Shown piece after piece: positions 1 through 8,238 of a stretch of 64,000 nt of DNA. The stretch is taken from NCBI RefSeq assembly GCF_000378085.1, contig NZ_KB899211.1, positions 1 to 64,000 on the forward strand. The letters are read 5' to 3'. The DNA is from Hoylesella loescheii DSM 19665 = JCM 12249 = ATCC 15930 (lineage in GTDB: Bacteria > Bacteroidota > Bacteroidia > Bacteroidales > Bacteroidaceae). Both the position numbers and the translations under genes were made by a program. The notes under the pieces are model-generated. The model did no database searches. It worked only from the letters and a program-made list of their open reading frames with translations, and was not told the DNA's origin. Positions within the stretch are counted from its first letter, which is position 1; every line of letters starts with the position of its first letter.

Positions 1-256
1 GCCGCTTGAGCTCCTCGACGTGTGCCTTGCGCTCTTTGGCAAGCAAGGCCTGAAGCTCCTCCACTGTGGTGGGAATATTCTCTTTCTTCATCAGCTCCTG
101 TATTGAGGACAAGTCGGGATTGCCATACTCCCGACAAAAATTGAGGAATGTGGTATAGGGCACACCGCAACTTAACGCAAAGCTGCGGGCATCCATACCG
201 CTCGTGATGTACTTACTTAATAACAGAATTTTCTCCGTTTCATTGTACTTTACCAT
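1..256 (-). CDS. Partial helix-turn-helix protein, transposase OrfA-like (runs off left edge)
   Basis: The minus strand is open from an ATG at 254-256 to the window edge, giving 85 residues that begin MVKYNETEKILLLSKYITSG. Residues about 23-46 (ARSFALSCGVPYTTFLNFCREYG) look like a helix-turn-helix. The stretch after it (VEELQALLAKERKAHVEELKR) is a charged coiled coil. A helix-turn-helix followed by a coiled coil is typical of OrfA proteins of IS3-like elements, so a transposase subunit is the best guess. The C-terminus and any OrfB lie outside the window, so this is inference from architecture only. A small DNA-binding regulator is the alternative. Confidence 0.5.
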   Translation of the reverse strand, partial: MVKYNETEKILLLSKYITSGMDARSFALSCGVPYTTFLNFCREYGNPDLSSIQELMKKENIPTTVEELQALLAKERKAHVEELKR

Positions 257-391
257 GTTTTTTTACTTTTTTTTGTTTGAGGTAAAGTATCAACTTATTT
301 AGTACACTACAAACGCTTGATATGTGTTCACTATTTTCTCGATAAATACGCGAGATTAACGTGTTATCCGAAGCAGATTTGGCCATAATGA

Positions 392-435
392 AAAAGGAGG
401 TGAAACAGCCATTGCGGTTGGTTTCACCTCCTTTT
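392..435 (-). terminator. Hairpin terminator downstream of the MBOAT gene
   Basis: A 15-bp perfect inverted repeat pairs AAAAGGAGGTGAAAC (392-406) with its complement at 421-435 around a 14-nt loop. Read on the minus strand it ends in a T-rich run, which fits a terminator for the acyltransferase operon that stops at 658. The A/T tracts on both sides would also let it work in the other direction. The interval 257-657 holds no other recognisable gene. Confidence 0.7.
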
Positions 436-657
436 GGTATGTAAATGTTATGTTTTAGCCCTTTTTCTTGCGTGTAAGCGATTTATATTGGCTTAGCCTA
501 AAGATGGGCGTGAAGCATCGTTATAGGCGCATAGAACGAATTAAAACGCATTGTTATGCAGTTTGTGATGGTGCATGTTGTATCGGCATGTGGTAGCCAA
601 CCTATTTTTATCATGCCACGTTGCAAGGGCAATAGGCCATAAAAGCTATCTATCCGC

Positions 658-2217
658 CTAGAACTGGAAGTAGATAAAGGGTTGTATGGCACTACTTTTT
701 ACCTGTATAACGATGTAGATAACGATGACGAGAAATAGTGCGCACACCGCTACATTACAGCGTTTGATACCTGCAATGATGCCTTCTTGCCAACGATTGG
801 GTATGTAATGGGTAATAAAGCCGAAAAGCATTAGGGCCAATACATACTTGTAACCCTGCAAAACAGGAATAAACAGGTCGGGGCGGAAGTCTGTGAAGAT
901 GCGGCTAAGCATCATCTTGCTAGTATCGAACGACAAGTTGCGGAAGAATAACCATGTGAAGCACACGAAATGGAACGTGATGAAGATGGCAAATGGACGG
1001 CGAATGCCTCGGCTAACATAGTCGCGCTTATGTCGAAGCAGTCCTTGCGAGAACACCTTATGCACAGCCAATGCAACGCCGTGCATGCCTCCCCAGATGA
1101 TGAAGTTGAGGCTTGCACCATGCCAAAGACCACCAAGCAGCATGGTGATGATAAGGTTGAAGAACTGACGAATCTTGCCTTTGCGGTTGCCACCCAATGA
1201 AATATAGATGTAATCGCGTATCCAGGTTGACAGGGAGATGTGCCAACGTCGCCAAAAGTCGCTGATGTTGGTGGCGGCGTAGGGTGCGTTGAAGTTCAAG
1301 GGGAAGTGGAAACCCAATAGCAAGGCTATACCAATGGCCATGTCTGAATAGCCAGAGAAGTCGCAGTATATCTGCATGGCGTAGCCGTAGATGCCTAAGA
1401 GGTTTTCCAAACCACTGTAAAGGCCTGGGTTATCGAAAATGCGGTCTACGAAGTTGAGGCTTATATAATCGCTAATTACGGCCTTCTTGAACAGTCCGAT
1501 AAGGATAAAGAAGAGCCCGCGAGCAAACATGTCGCGCGTGATGGTTAGCGGTTGGCGTATCTGCGGTGCAAAGTCGCTGGCCCGAACAATAGGACCGGCC
1601 ACCAATTGAGGGAAGAACGACACGTAAAAGGCATAGTCGAGCAGTGAGGGTAGGGGTTTTAGATGACCCCGATACACGTCGATGGTGTAGCTAAGGCTTT
1701 GGAACGTGAAGAAACTAATGCCCACTGGCAGGAATATATCCCATGGTTGGAAGTTGTGTTCTAACATACGCTGCACCATTCCAACGAAGAAATTGGTGTA
1801 CTTAAAATAGCCCAGCAAGCCCAAGTCGATGATGATGCTCAATGTAACGAAGAACTTTCCCAGCCCCCGACGCTCGCGATAGCGGTGTATGAGGTTGGCT
1901 AAGAGGAAGTCGCTCACGGTTACAAGGGCGAGCAAAAAGAAGTATAGGCCGCTACTTTTGTAGTAGAAGTAATACGAGAAGGCCGTTACGAAGAGCAACC
2001 GAACTGTTAGCCGGCGTTGCAGACACATGTAGACGAAGGTGAACCCCAAGAAAAGCATGAGGAAAAGACCCGTCGAAAAGATGAGTGGCTCATTGGGATT
2101 GTAAGTCAGGAGGTCGGTAACACGGTGTATCTCTGCGGCGTGTTGCTTGGTGAATTCGCCTATTTGGTCGGCAACGTACGACACTTTTTCAACGAATTCG
2201 GACAGTTGTTTAATCAT
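658..2217 (-). CDS. MBOAT-family membrane O-acyltransferase (AlgI/PatA-like)
   Basis: This 519-aa polytopic membrane protein carries the MBOAT (membrane-bound O-acyltransferase) signatures: PVGISFFTFQSLSYTIDVYRG at about 164-184, DFWRRWHISLSTWIRDYIYI at about 320-339, and GGLWHGASLNF at about 362-372 with the likely catalytic His366. Relatives such as AlgI and PatA move acetyl groups across the inner membrane so that alginate, peptidoglycan or another surface glycan can be acetylated. The upstream SGNH hydrolase-like gene overlaps it by 4 bp, so the two form an operon in which the MBOAT protein probably passes acetyl groups to the exported SGNH partner. The acceptor polymer cannot be read from the sequence; peptidoglycan or an exopolysaccharide are both possible. 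Confidence 0.88.
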   Translation of the reverse strand: MIKQLSEFVEKVSYVADQIGEFTKQHAAEIHRVTDLLTYNPNEPLIFSTGLFLMLFLGFTFVYMCLQRRLTVRLLFVTAFSYYFYYKSSGLYFFLLALVTVSDFLLANLIHRYRERRGLGKFFVTLSIIIDLGLLGYFKYTNFFVGMVQRMLEHNFQPWDIFLPVGISFFTFQSLSYTIDVYRGHLKPLPSLLDYAFYVSFFPQLVAGPIVRASDFAPQIRQPLTITRDMFARGLFFILIGLFKKAVISDYISLNFVDRIFDNPGLYSGLENLLGIYGYAMQIYCDFSGYSDMAIGIALLLGFHFPLNFNAPYAATNISDFWRRWHISLSTWIRDYIYISLGGNRKGKIRQFFNLIITMLLGGLWHGASLNFIIWGGMHGVALAVHKVFSQGLLRHKRDYVSRGIRRPFAIFITFHFVCFTWLFFRNLSFDTSKMMLSRIFTDFRPDLFIPVLQGYKYVLALMLFGFITHYIPNRWQEGIIAGIKRCNVAVCALFLVIVIYIVIQVKSSAIQPFIYFQF

Positions 2218-3599
2218 TTCTTTTCAATTGCTTTGCGTCTAACATAGTTTTTGTACCCCTCTTTAAACGAAGGGAACATCTTCCTGGCTAGTTCTTTTCC
2301 ACCCTTGTAGTTAAGGTGGGTGTAGTCTTTATTGGCATAACTGCGTTCAACCAGTGTCTTAACGCTGCCTTCTCCACCCATAGCTTCGAAGAAATTGAGG
2401 AAAGCCACCTTCATATCGGCTGCCATTTGCTGTTGCAGAGCTACGAGTTGCTTCACCTCTTTCATAGTTTGTATACCGTTGGGAGAACGTTGGTCGCGGT
2501 CGGGAACACTCACCACCAGTATCGAAGCTTGTGGGAAGGTCTGTCGCATCAGTTCTATCACCTTCTTCATTTTCGTGGTGTAGCCTTTCATTACACTGAG
2601 TGGATTGCCAGGAACAGCGACATTGAGGCCGAAATGCAGCACAATGAGGTCGTAGGGACGCAGTCTACTGAAGTCTTGTAGTCGGTGTGTGGGTATCTTG
2701 GCCAATGTTAGTCCGGGTGAACCACGCATTGAGAAGTTGTCGAGCGTTACGCCTTTGTCGCCGTCGAGGGTAAGTCCGTAGAGGAATGTACCAGCCCCTA
2801 CGCCCTTGAAAGCAAAGCCAATGCTGTTGAGCGAGTCTTTCACTTCAAGCTTCTGCACGGCCGTAGAGCCCGTAAACTTATGGTCGGTGATTTTGCCTTT
2901 ACCGTCGTTGGTCTTGATGCTAACGGTTGTGGGCGTGTGGAAATACAGCGTAGAGACGGTCCAATTTTGTGTATGGGCGTAGGTTTTGGTGCCACTCACC
3001 TTTATCCACGAACCTTCGCGCGGTGCAAAATAGCGTTCGTTGATGCCTTGCTTTGAAATATCGAACGGCTTTTTGGCTACTGCGTACTCGGTAATGCCAC
3101 TATATTGTTGCCTAATGGATATGCGGTTCTGCTGCATTCGCGAACCCGTGTCGACCCATCCTACACCACATCCGCCCCAAGTTCTTTGAAACAGCTCGCG
3201 AAGGTCGGCTGTAAGGATGTCGCCTTCTATGTACGAGTCGCCGAAATAAGCGATACGTACGGGGCGATCGAGTTGATTAACCTGGGCTAGTTGACTGTAA
3301 AAGTGATCCATTCCGCCAGCTGCGCCACTCGAATAGTCGAAGATTGGTTCAACGCCCTTTGTCCACACCTCCTTAAAATGTAATGCGGCACCCTTCTTGG
3401 TTTGTACCATGATGGGGTGGGGTGGGGTCTTTGGCAGCACGTCAACTTCTTTTCCGTCGCCCTCGGGCAACACTTGGCTCAGTATGTTCACGTTGCGCAG
3501 TTGTGTTCCGCCTATCGAAAGCGTTGGCAATTGGTGCATAAGCAAGAGCGCGGTCACAGCTGTGGCCACGAGAGTGAATGTTCTTGCGGGTGGGTTCAT
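2214..3599 (-). CDS. SGNH/GDSL hydrolase-like protein, putative O-acetyltransferase partner
   Basis: This 461-aa protein has an N-terminal signal or anchor segment (residues about 7-22, TFTLVATAVTALLLMHQL). It has an SGNH fold: GDS at 120-122 with nucleophile Ser122, a block III-like LHFGLN, and a C-terminal DYTHL at 425-429 supplying Asp425 and His428. Proteins of this shape paired with an MBOAT protein act in the periplasm as acetyl transferases or esterases on glycans (AlgJ/AlgX, PatB). The stop overlaps the start of the MBOAT gene, which implies translational coupling. The catalytic triad appears intact, so an active enzyme is likely, but transferase versus esterase activity is not decided by sequence. 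Confidence 0.82.
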   Translation of the reverse strand: MNPPARTFTLVATAVTALLLMHQLPTLSIGGTQLRNVNILSQVLPEGDGKEVDVLPKTPPHPIMVQTKKGAALHFKEVWTKGVEPIFDYSSGAAGGMDHFYSQLAQVNQLDRPVRIAYFGDSYIEGDILTADLRELFQRTWGGCGVGWVDTGSRMQQNRISIRQQYSGITEYAVAKKPFDISKQGINERYFAPREGSWIKVSGTKTYAHTQNWTVSTLYFHTPTTVSIKTNDGKGKITDHKFTGSTAVQKLEVKDSLNSIGFAFKGVGAGTFLYGLTLDGDKGVTLDNFSMRGSPGLTLAKIPTHRLQDFSRLRPYDLIVLHFGLNVAVPGNPLSVMKGYTTKMKKVIELMRQTFPQASILVVSVPDRDQRSPNGIQTMKEVKQLVALQQQMAADMKVAFLNFFEAMGGEGSVKTLVERSYANKDYTHLNYKGGKELARKMFPSFKEGYKNYVRRKAIEKK

Positions 3600-3652
3600 C
3601 TGTTTAAACTGTTGTTGTTAGGTGTCCTTTTAGGGAGGTTCTAAAAATTCCT

Positions 3653-3770
3653 TCTATGTTTTTTTATCTTATTTGAGTAGGTTTTACTTACTTCTTTAAG
3701 GGGTATAGCGTGCACTATACCGCTAAATGGGTAAGCGAAAACTACTCAAATAAAACTAGAAAGACATAGC
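3653..3770 (-). terminator. Long imperfect inverted repeat with nested palindrome after deoC
   Basis: Arms at 3669-3691 and 3731-3753 pair well (TTATTTGAGTAG with CTACTCAAATAA). Inside them is a second palindrome (GGTATAGCG at 3702-3710 with its partner ending at 3721). Outer CTATGT/ACATAG sequences extend the pairing to about 118 bp. It sits 58 bp past the deoC stop on the minus strand and before the acyltransferase operon, so a terminator role is plausible. It is longer than a normal intrinsic terminator. Confidence 0.55.
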
Positions 3771-3827
3771 AAAACTCCTCTCTAATGTCGCATTATAGGG
3801 GTAGCTTGGAGCTTTTAGCATGTGCTT

Positions 3828-4757
3828 TTAGAAGAACTTTGTTTCTTCGCCGTTTATTTCGCTTAGCAGCAGGTTGGCCAATCTACTTGTACCAAGGCGT
3901 AGCCACTTGTTGGTGAGCCACTTTTCGCCCAACACCTCTTTCACGATGGTGTAGTAGATGATGGCGTCCATCACGGTGTTGATGCCACCGGCGGGCTTAA
4001 ATCCAATCTGTATGCCAGTCTTTTCGTAATACTCTTTGATGGCTTGGCACATCACGTAGGCCGCTTCGGGCGTGGCCGATATTTTCTCTTTACCTGTTGA
4101 AGTCTTGATGTAGTCGGCCCCAGCATACATGGCTAGCAGAGAGGCTTTCTTGATGTTGGATGCCGTTTTGAGGTCGCCCGTTTCGAGAATAACCTTCATG
4201 GCCTTGTCGCCACACACTTGTTTCAGTTCGGCAATGTCGTCGCACAGTTCTTCGTAGTTGCCCGAAAGGAACTTGCCCACAGGCATAACGATGTCTATTT
4301 CTGTTGCTCCGTCGCGCAATGCCAGTGCCGTTTCGGCCACTTTCACTTCGATAACGGCTTGCGATGAGGGGAAACTACCCGACACGCAGGTTACTTCTAC
4401 GCCTTCCACTTCTAGCGTTTCGCTGGCCACTTCGGCAAAGCAGGGATATACGCACACGGCTGCCACGTGGGGCAACTGTGGATAAGCGCTATCGAAACGG
4501 TTAACGCGGTCTACGAAAGCCATCACGCTGGTGTCCGAGTCGGTTGTGCTCAGCGTGGTTAGTTCGATGCTTCCGAAGAGGAATTTTTTCACTTCGGGCG
4601 TGTCGTTGGCTAGTGTTTTCTCGGCGATAATGGTCTTAACTGCCTGCTGAACCTGTGCATCGTCTAGTTCGGTGTTGTATTGTTGCAGCATTTTTTCGTA
4701 CTTAGTCACCTCATCATGATGATGATGGTGCTCGTGTTGGTGATGATGTTCATCCAT
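3828..4757 (-). CDS. deoC: Deoxyribose-phosphate aldolase DeoC with His-rich N-terminus
   Basis: DeoC splits 2-deoxyribose-5-phosphate into glyceraldehyde-3-phosphate and acetaldehyde during nucleoside salvage in the cytoplasm. The TIM-barrel motifs are clear: EIDIVMPVG with Asp155, the Schiff-base lysine in IKTSTGK (Lys218), and the proton-relay lysine in GFKPAGGI (Lys254). At 309 aa it is about 50 residues longer than E. coli DeoC (259 aa). Part of the extension is a striking His-rich start in which nine of residues 4-14 are histidine. It is the last gene of the dtd-mazG-deoC operon, starting 8 bp after the preceding stop. The function call is firm; the role of the histidine tract is unknown and might be metal binding. 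Confidence 0.95.
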   Translation of the reverse strand: MDEHHHQHEHHHHHDEVTKYEKMLQQYNTELDDAQVQQAVKTIIAEKTLANDTPEVKKFLFGSIELTTLSTTDSDTSVMAFVDRVNRFDSAYPQLPHVAAVCVYPCFAEVASETLEVEGVEVTCVSGSFPSSQAVIEVKVAETALALRDGATEIDIVMPVGKFLSGNYEELCDDIAELKQVCGDKAMKVILETGDLKTASNIKKASLLAMYAGADYIKTSTGKEKISATPEAAYVMCQAIKEYYEKTGIQIGFKPAGGINTVMDAIIYYTIVKEVLGEKWLTNKWLRLGTSRLANLLLSEINGEETKFF

Positions 4758-4765
4758 ATTGCTTA

Positions 4766-5134
4766 TTATTTCAGTTTTTCGTTGTTTATGTGTCGGGTCT
4801 TGTCGCGACTTGTTTTTTTCTCGAAATTTCGTCTTAGCTCTTCTTCGAGATCAATTCCCGTTTGGTTGGCAAGGCAAAGAAGCACCCATAAAACATCAGC
4901 CATCTCGTCGCCCAGATTGGGTGTCTCGCCTTGTTTGAAGCTTTGGTCGCCGTAGGTACGTGCCATTTGGCGCGCCAGTTCGCCCACTTCTTCGGTGAGA
5001 ATAGCCATGTTTGTTAGTTCGGAGAAATAGCGCACGCCGTATGTTTTTACCCATTGGTCCACCAGCTTTTGCGCCCCGCTTAGTGTCAGCGGTTCGCGTT
5101 GAGATGCGTTATTGTTGTCTTTTTGCTCTTGCAT
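4766..5134 (-). CDS. MazG-like nucleotide pyrophosphohydrolase
   Basis: This 122-aa protein has the all-alpha NTP pyrophosphohydrolase signature: EEVGELARQ at about 48-56 followed by DEMADVLW at about 76-83, the ExxE...ExxD set that binds magnesium. Family members hydrolyse non-canonical or excess NTPs to the monophosphate and pyrophosphate (house cleaning). It lies between dtd and deoC in one transcription unit, and all three deal with metabolic by-products of nucleotides or tRNA charging. The exact substrate cannot be assigned. It is a single-domain protein, unlike the two-domain E. coli MazG. Confidence 0.85.
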   Translation of the reverse strand: MQEQKDNNNASQREPLTLSGAQKLVDQWVKTYGVRYFSELTNMAILTEEVGELARQMARTYGDQSFKQGETPNLGDEMADVLWVLLCLANQTGIDLEEELRRNFEKKTSRDKTRHINNEKLK

Positions 5135-5221
5135 ATGATGTGTGTGAGGTTCGCGCGTGGCTTAGCGCGGTAGTCGTTTCTGTCTGATGGCCGTCTTGTT
5201 GCTTATTTTCTTGGGCAAAAA

Positions 5222-5671
5222 TTATTTGTCTTTGCTGTCAATCACGATGGTAACGGGGCCGTCGTTAACAAGTTCCACCTGCATGTCGGCACCGAAAACA
5301 CCCGTGGCAACAGGTTTTTCGAGGGCCTCGGACAGACGTTTGCAGAACCGTTCGTAAAGCGGAACAGACACGTCGGGGCTTGCCGCGTGTATGTAAGATG
5401 GGCGATTGCCTTTCTTGCACGAAGCCATCAGGGTGAACTGACTTACCACAAGGATGCTGCCTGCTACGTCTTTTACGGAGAGATTCATAACTCCCTCGCT
5501 GTCATCAAAGATGCGCAGGTTCACGGTTTTTTTCACCAGCCAGTCTATATCGGCATCGGTGTCGTCGTATCCCACGCCCAACAGCAGCATCATTCCTTTT
5601 TCAATGGCGCTTTCTACACGTCCTTCGATGCTCACCGAGGCGCGCTTTACGCGTTGGATAACTATCCGCAT
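5222..5671 (-). CDS. dtd: D-aminoacyl-tRNA deacylase
   Basis: Dtd removes D-amino acids (and glycine) mischarged onto tRNA. The 149-aa product starts at MRIVIQRVKRASV, the family's usual start; a further in-frame ATG 39 bp upstream exists but adds non-homologous residues and overlaps the promoter. The two diagnostic motifs are present: SQFTL at 77-81 and NDGPVT at 136-141 (NxGPVT). A promoter lies at 5698-5728, so this is the first gene of the dtd-mazG-like-deoC operon. Elsewhere in Bacteroidetes this trio commonly follows uvrC; here roughly 5.8 kb of other DNA separates them. Confidence 0.95.
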   Translation of the reverse strand: MRIVIQRVKRASVSIEGRVESAIEKGMMLLLGVGYDDTDADIDWLVKKTVNLRIFDDSEGVMNLSVKDVAGSILVVSQFTLMASCKKGNRPSYIHAASPDVSVPLYERFCKRLSEALEKPVATGVFGADMQVELVNDGPVTIVIDSKDK

Positions 5672-5697
5672 TGTTCGTTGTTTTATTTGGAGTAGTG

Positions 5698-5728
5698 CAA
5701 AATTAGCCAAAATCGAGCAAACGACAAA
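5698..5728 (-). promoter_or_regulatory. Promoter of the dtd operon (Bacteroidetes type)
   Basis: On the minus strand TTTG (5725-5728) is followed after 19 bp by TAATTTTG (5698-5705), matching the TTTG-N19-TAnnTTTG consensus. The predicted transcript starts about 20 nt before the dtd ATG. Confidence 0.75.
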
Positions 5729-5863
5729 ATAAATTAGCCTGAGTTAGATATAGGATAAGGCTTTCAAAGTAGATAAAAACAACTTTGCAAAATGGTTATC
5801 TTGACTTCCCAAGTTGGGGTTTGCACTTTCCCGAGAGTTTATTTCTCGTATCGGGTAAAAACA

Positions 5864-5930
5864 AATCCCTCCCTTTTTGTTATCTTCTCTACAACAAGTT
5901 TGTAAGGGAGATAACGAAAAGGGAGGGATT
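5864..5930 (-). terminator. Hairpin terminator after the LRR/small-peptide operon
   Basis: AATCCCTCCCTTTT (5864-5877) pairs perfectly with AAAAGGGAGGGATT (5917-5930), with further inner pairing of GTTATCT and AGATAAC. On the minus strand it ends in a T-rich tail and lies 17 bp after the small peptide stop codon. Nothing else is recognisable from 5729 to 5863. Confidence 0.75.
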
Positions 5931-5946
5931 AAAATATAGGGTTATC

Positions 5947-6135
5947 TTAGTTGTTGGGATATATCTCTTCTTCCTCTTCTTCGTAGAAGTATCCGCCTTT
6001 TGCATCGCCCGAATTTTCGGGTACGGATTTAGAAGTAATAACAAATTGGGCGATATTATCGTCTGTTATCATGTTGATAACCTTGATGTTGGGCGTAGTG
6101 TATCTTTGCTTTGCCTCCATGTTGATAGCTGACAT
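5947..6135 (-). CDS. 62-aa small protein with acidic C-terminal tail
   Basis: The ORF starts at ATG 6133-6135, 4 nt after the stop codon of the LRR gene, so it is probably translationally coupled. The 62-aa product begins MSAINMEAKQRYTTPNIKVI and ends in the acidic YFYEEEEEEIYPNN. It has no signal peptide or membrane segment. The layout (basic or polar start, Y-T-x-P-x-I-K-V-I block, small-residue linker, Gly-Gly, then a run of six glutamates) resembles short uncharacterised Bacteroidetes proteins of the form KYxxPxIxVxxM...GGxF-acidic. Function unknown. A terminator follows directly, which supports it as the last gene of the unit. A longer frame opening at 6165 would overlap the LRR gene and is less likely. 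Confidence 0.6.
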   Translation of the reverse strand: MSAINMEAKQRYTTPNIKVINMITDDNIAQFVITSKSVPENSGDAKGGYFYEEEEEEIYPNN

Positions 6136-6139
6136 ATTT

Positions 6140-7372
6140 TTACTTCTTAATAAACTTCTTACCATTCATAATGTAAATACCTCGTGTTGGTTGGTCTATG
6201 CGGCGGCCCTGCAAGTCGTAGATAATGTTGGCTTTATCTTTGGTGGGCTGAGAGGTGTGAGTTTCTCGAATACCTGTTGTATAGTCTTTCTTTGCTGCTT
6301 CAAAGTCGAAGAAGAAAGGTTTGGCTGGAGCGCTGAAAGATGTTGGGAGTCGTAGACCTGCGCGGTGGGCTTTTACCTTCATCGACTCGCCTTTACGTGT
6401 GCCTTGATGATAAAAACCTTGTCCCAAACTACCGTTACTGAAGATATAATATTTGTATCCAGCTCCGCTGAACTCTCTCTCTGTGGCACTGCCCACTAGT
6501 AAATTGCCTGTGACGTCTACTTCTATACCTGACACATGAGCCCGATAGGTGATAGTCTTTCCCTTTTCATTAGCGTTTTCGAGGATAAAAGCAGTTTGCT
6601 TAGGTAAGATTTTCCCAGGGCCAAATACTTCTACAACAGCCTTGGGATAAGTTTCTGTTCCGCGTTGCGAACCTTTAATGATATACGCCGTGCAGCCTGC
6701 TGGTACTTCGAAGTTCTCGTTTTCTAGGTAAAGACTTGTATAACCATTTGTGCCTATTGTGATACGTTCTAAGTATGGGATAGTGTTTCCTCTCATATCT
6801 GCCACCCATTTTGGATCAGATTTGTATGCAGTAGAACAATCAGTTGGGATGTAAATAGAGAACTTGGATAAATCCTGATTAAAAACTGTCCAATAAGATT
6901 CTAAGATGCCGGGTGTGGGTGAAAGAAATTCTAACTCTTCCAAACTGTTTAACCCTTGAAATACAAGGCCATCATAATGGGTTACACTCGCTGGTATGGT
7001 AAGCTTCTTTACATTTGCCAATCTCAGGAATGGTTGCCAATCAAAACGCTTTAATGTATTGGGAAAGATTAGCTCTGTCAGTTTAGGAATCTCATTTGTA
7101 TTAAATGCATGTCCAATGCCTACAACCGTGTATTCTTTATCGTGGTCCTTGGTGTTTTTTACTTTGGCTGGAATAACTAATTTGGTAAGATTGTTATACG
7201 CATTATACGAATCATTTTGTCCTAAGGTGACTTCTCTGTTAGCTTCATCTGTTATTTTGTAATACAAAGTTTCCCCATCATCGTTTATCGCGGTGAAATC
7301 ATAATTGCTTGATTGTGCTTTAGCCAATAGTTGTGCAAAAACACAAAAGATTAATAGTAAAATCTTCTTCAT
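6140..7372 (-). CDS. BspA-like leucine-rich repeat secreted surface protein
   Basis: The 410-aa product starts with a signal peptide (MKKILLLIFCVFAQLLAKAQ). It contains several LRR_5/BspA-type repeats between about 60 and 190 (LTELIFPNTLKRF, VKKLTIPASVTHY, LEELEFLS). The C-terminus holds the motif IYDLQGRRI...RGIYIMNGKKFIKK, common at the ends of exported Prevotella proteins and similar to type IX-like sorting tails. BspA-type proteins bind host matrix proteins or mediate co-aggregation. It is followed by the coupled 62-aa peptide and a terminator. No clear promoter was found upstream. The specific ligand is unknown. Confidence 0.8.
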   Translation of the reverse strand: MKKILLLIFCVFAQLLAKAQSSNYDFTAINDDGETLYYKITDEANREVTLGQNDSYNAYNNLTKLVIPAKVKNTKDHDKEYTVVGIGHAFNTNEIPKLTELIFPNTLKRFDWQPFLRLANVKKLTIPASVTHYDGLVFQGLNSLEELEFLSPTPGILESYWTVFNQDLSKFSIYIPTDCSTAYKSDPKWVADMRGNTIPYLERITIGTNGYTSLYLENENFEVPAGCTAYIIKGSQRGTETYPKAVVEVFGPGKILPKQTAFILENANEKGKTITYRAHVSGIEVDVTGNLLVGSATEREFSGAGYKYYIFSNGSLGQGFYHQGTRKGESMKVKAHRAGLRLPTSFSAPAKPFFFDFEAAKKDYTTGIRETHTSQPTKDKANIIYDLQGRRIDQPTRGIYIMNGKKFIKK

Positions 7373-8212
7373 ATCATCTTGTTTATATTTGTGGATTTGA
7401 CTTAATAATAGTTGCTTTTACGTTTCTTTTATTCGTTTACAGGGCAACCGGGCGTGTATGGCGTTCTGTATAGTTATGTTTTAAGGTACTGGCGCTATAC
7501 CCATATTCAAAACAGAATGTCTATTCTGTGTTTTTATAAAAATTACGCGTTTGTAATAATATTTTGCAAAGTTCGCAAATATTTTCGGATTATGCAAATA
7601 TTTTTAACGTGATTTCGCTGTTTTTTGTGTAAAGAATGATGTAAGTCTAATGTTTCTTTTTGGTTATAACCCCCATACTATCAGAGAAAGGTCTTTTATT
7701 TAGCTTTCTGTTTAATATGCTTCTAATCGACTATTGCTTTTCCATTTAAACGTGAACCAGGGCTAATATCTTTCTTTTTTGATTTGGGTTAGTATGTAGA
7801 TAGCGCTGAAGTTTCACACTCCAGATGGTAGTTAGTACATCAACCCTTGCCATAATATTGGCTGTTGAGAGTTGCTTTTAATCACGAAATGGCGTAAAAT
7901 TTACGAACTCTATAAAGTATTTGCTTTCCACAATCCTTCACCTGCTAATATCATTGGGAGTTGTTATGGTGTTAAGTTGTTTGTTATTTTATTGTCACCT
8001 AGATGCGACTTCAGGCACAAGTGCTGTTCAATGTTGCGCTTTCTCCATATTTAATAACCTCCTTGAAGACCTTTAGGATGTGTTTATTTTGTTTGTGTTG
8101 AGGCTAAGCGGTATGTCGACGTTATTGCGCACCTTATTTATTTAAGCTTTCTCATAGCCCCATTAATGCCATTTGCAACATCTTTCTCAACACACTCGCT
8201 TAGTACATGTTG
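7373..8212. other. AT-rich intergenic region without a recognisable gene
   Basis: About 840 bp between the esterase-like gene and the LRR gene. Short open frames exist on the plus strand (the longest, at 7872-8054, is 60 codons), but none has a recognisable motif, start signal or partner. No convincing hairpin or promoter was found. A parS-like site lies at its right end (8213-8226). Confidence 0.4.
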
Positions 8213-8226
8213 TTTTCACGTGAAAC
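8213..8226. promoter_or_regulatory. parS-like ParB-binding palindrome (site 1)
   Basis: TTTTCACGTGAAAC contains the perfect 12-bp core TTTCACGTGAAA and matches 13 of 14 bases of the parS core GTTTCACGTGAAAC. It lies in the non-coding gap just after the 3' end of the esterase-like gene. Confidence 0.6.
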
Positions 8227-8238
8227 GTTTTTACATTT

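Noticed and set aside
498..692. 64-codon minus-strand frame overlapping the end of the MBOAT gene
   Set aside because: No recognisable sequence features and it overlaps the 3' end of a certain gene; treated as chance.
5785..6132. 115-codon plus-strand frame
   Set aside because: It lies antisense to the small acidic peptide and its terminator; the minus-strand genes have better support.
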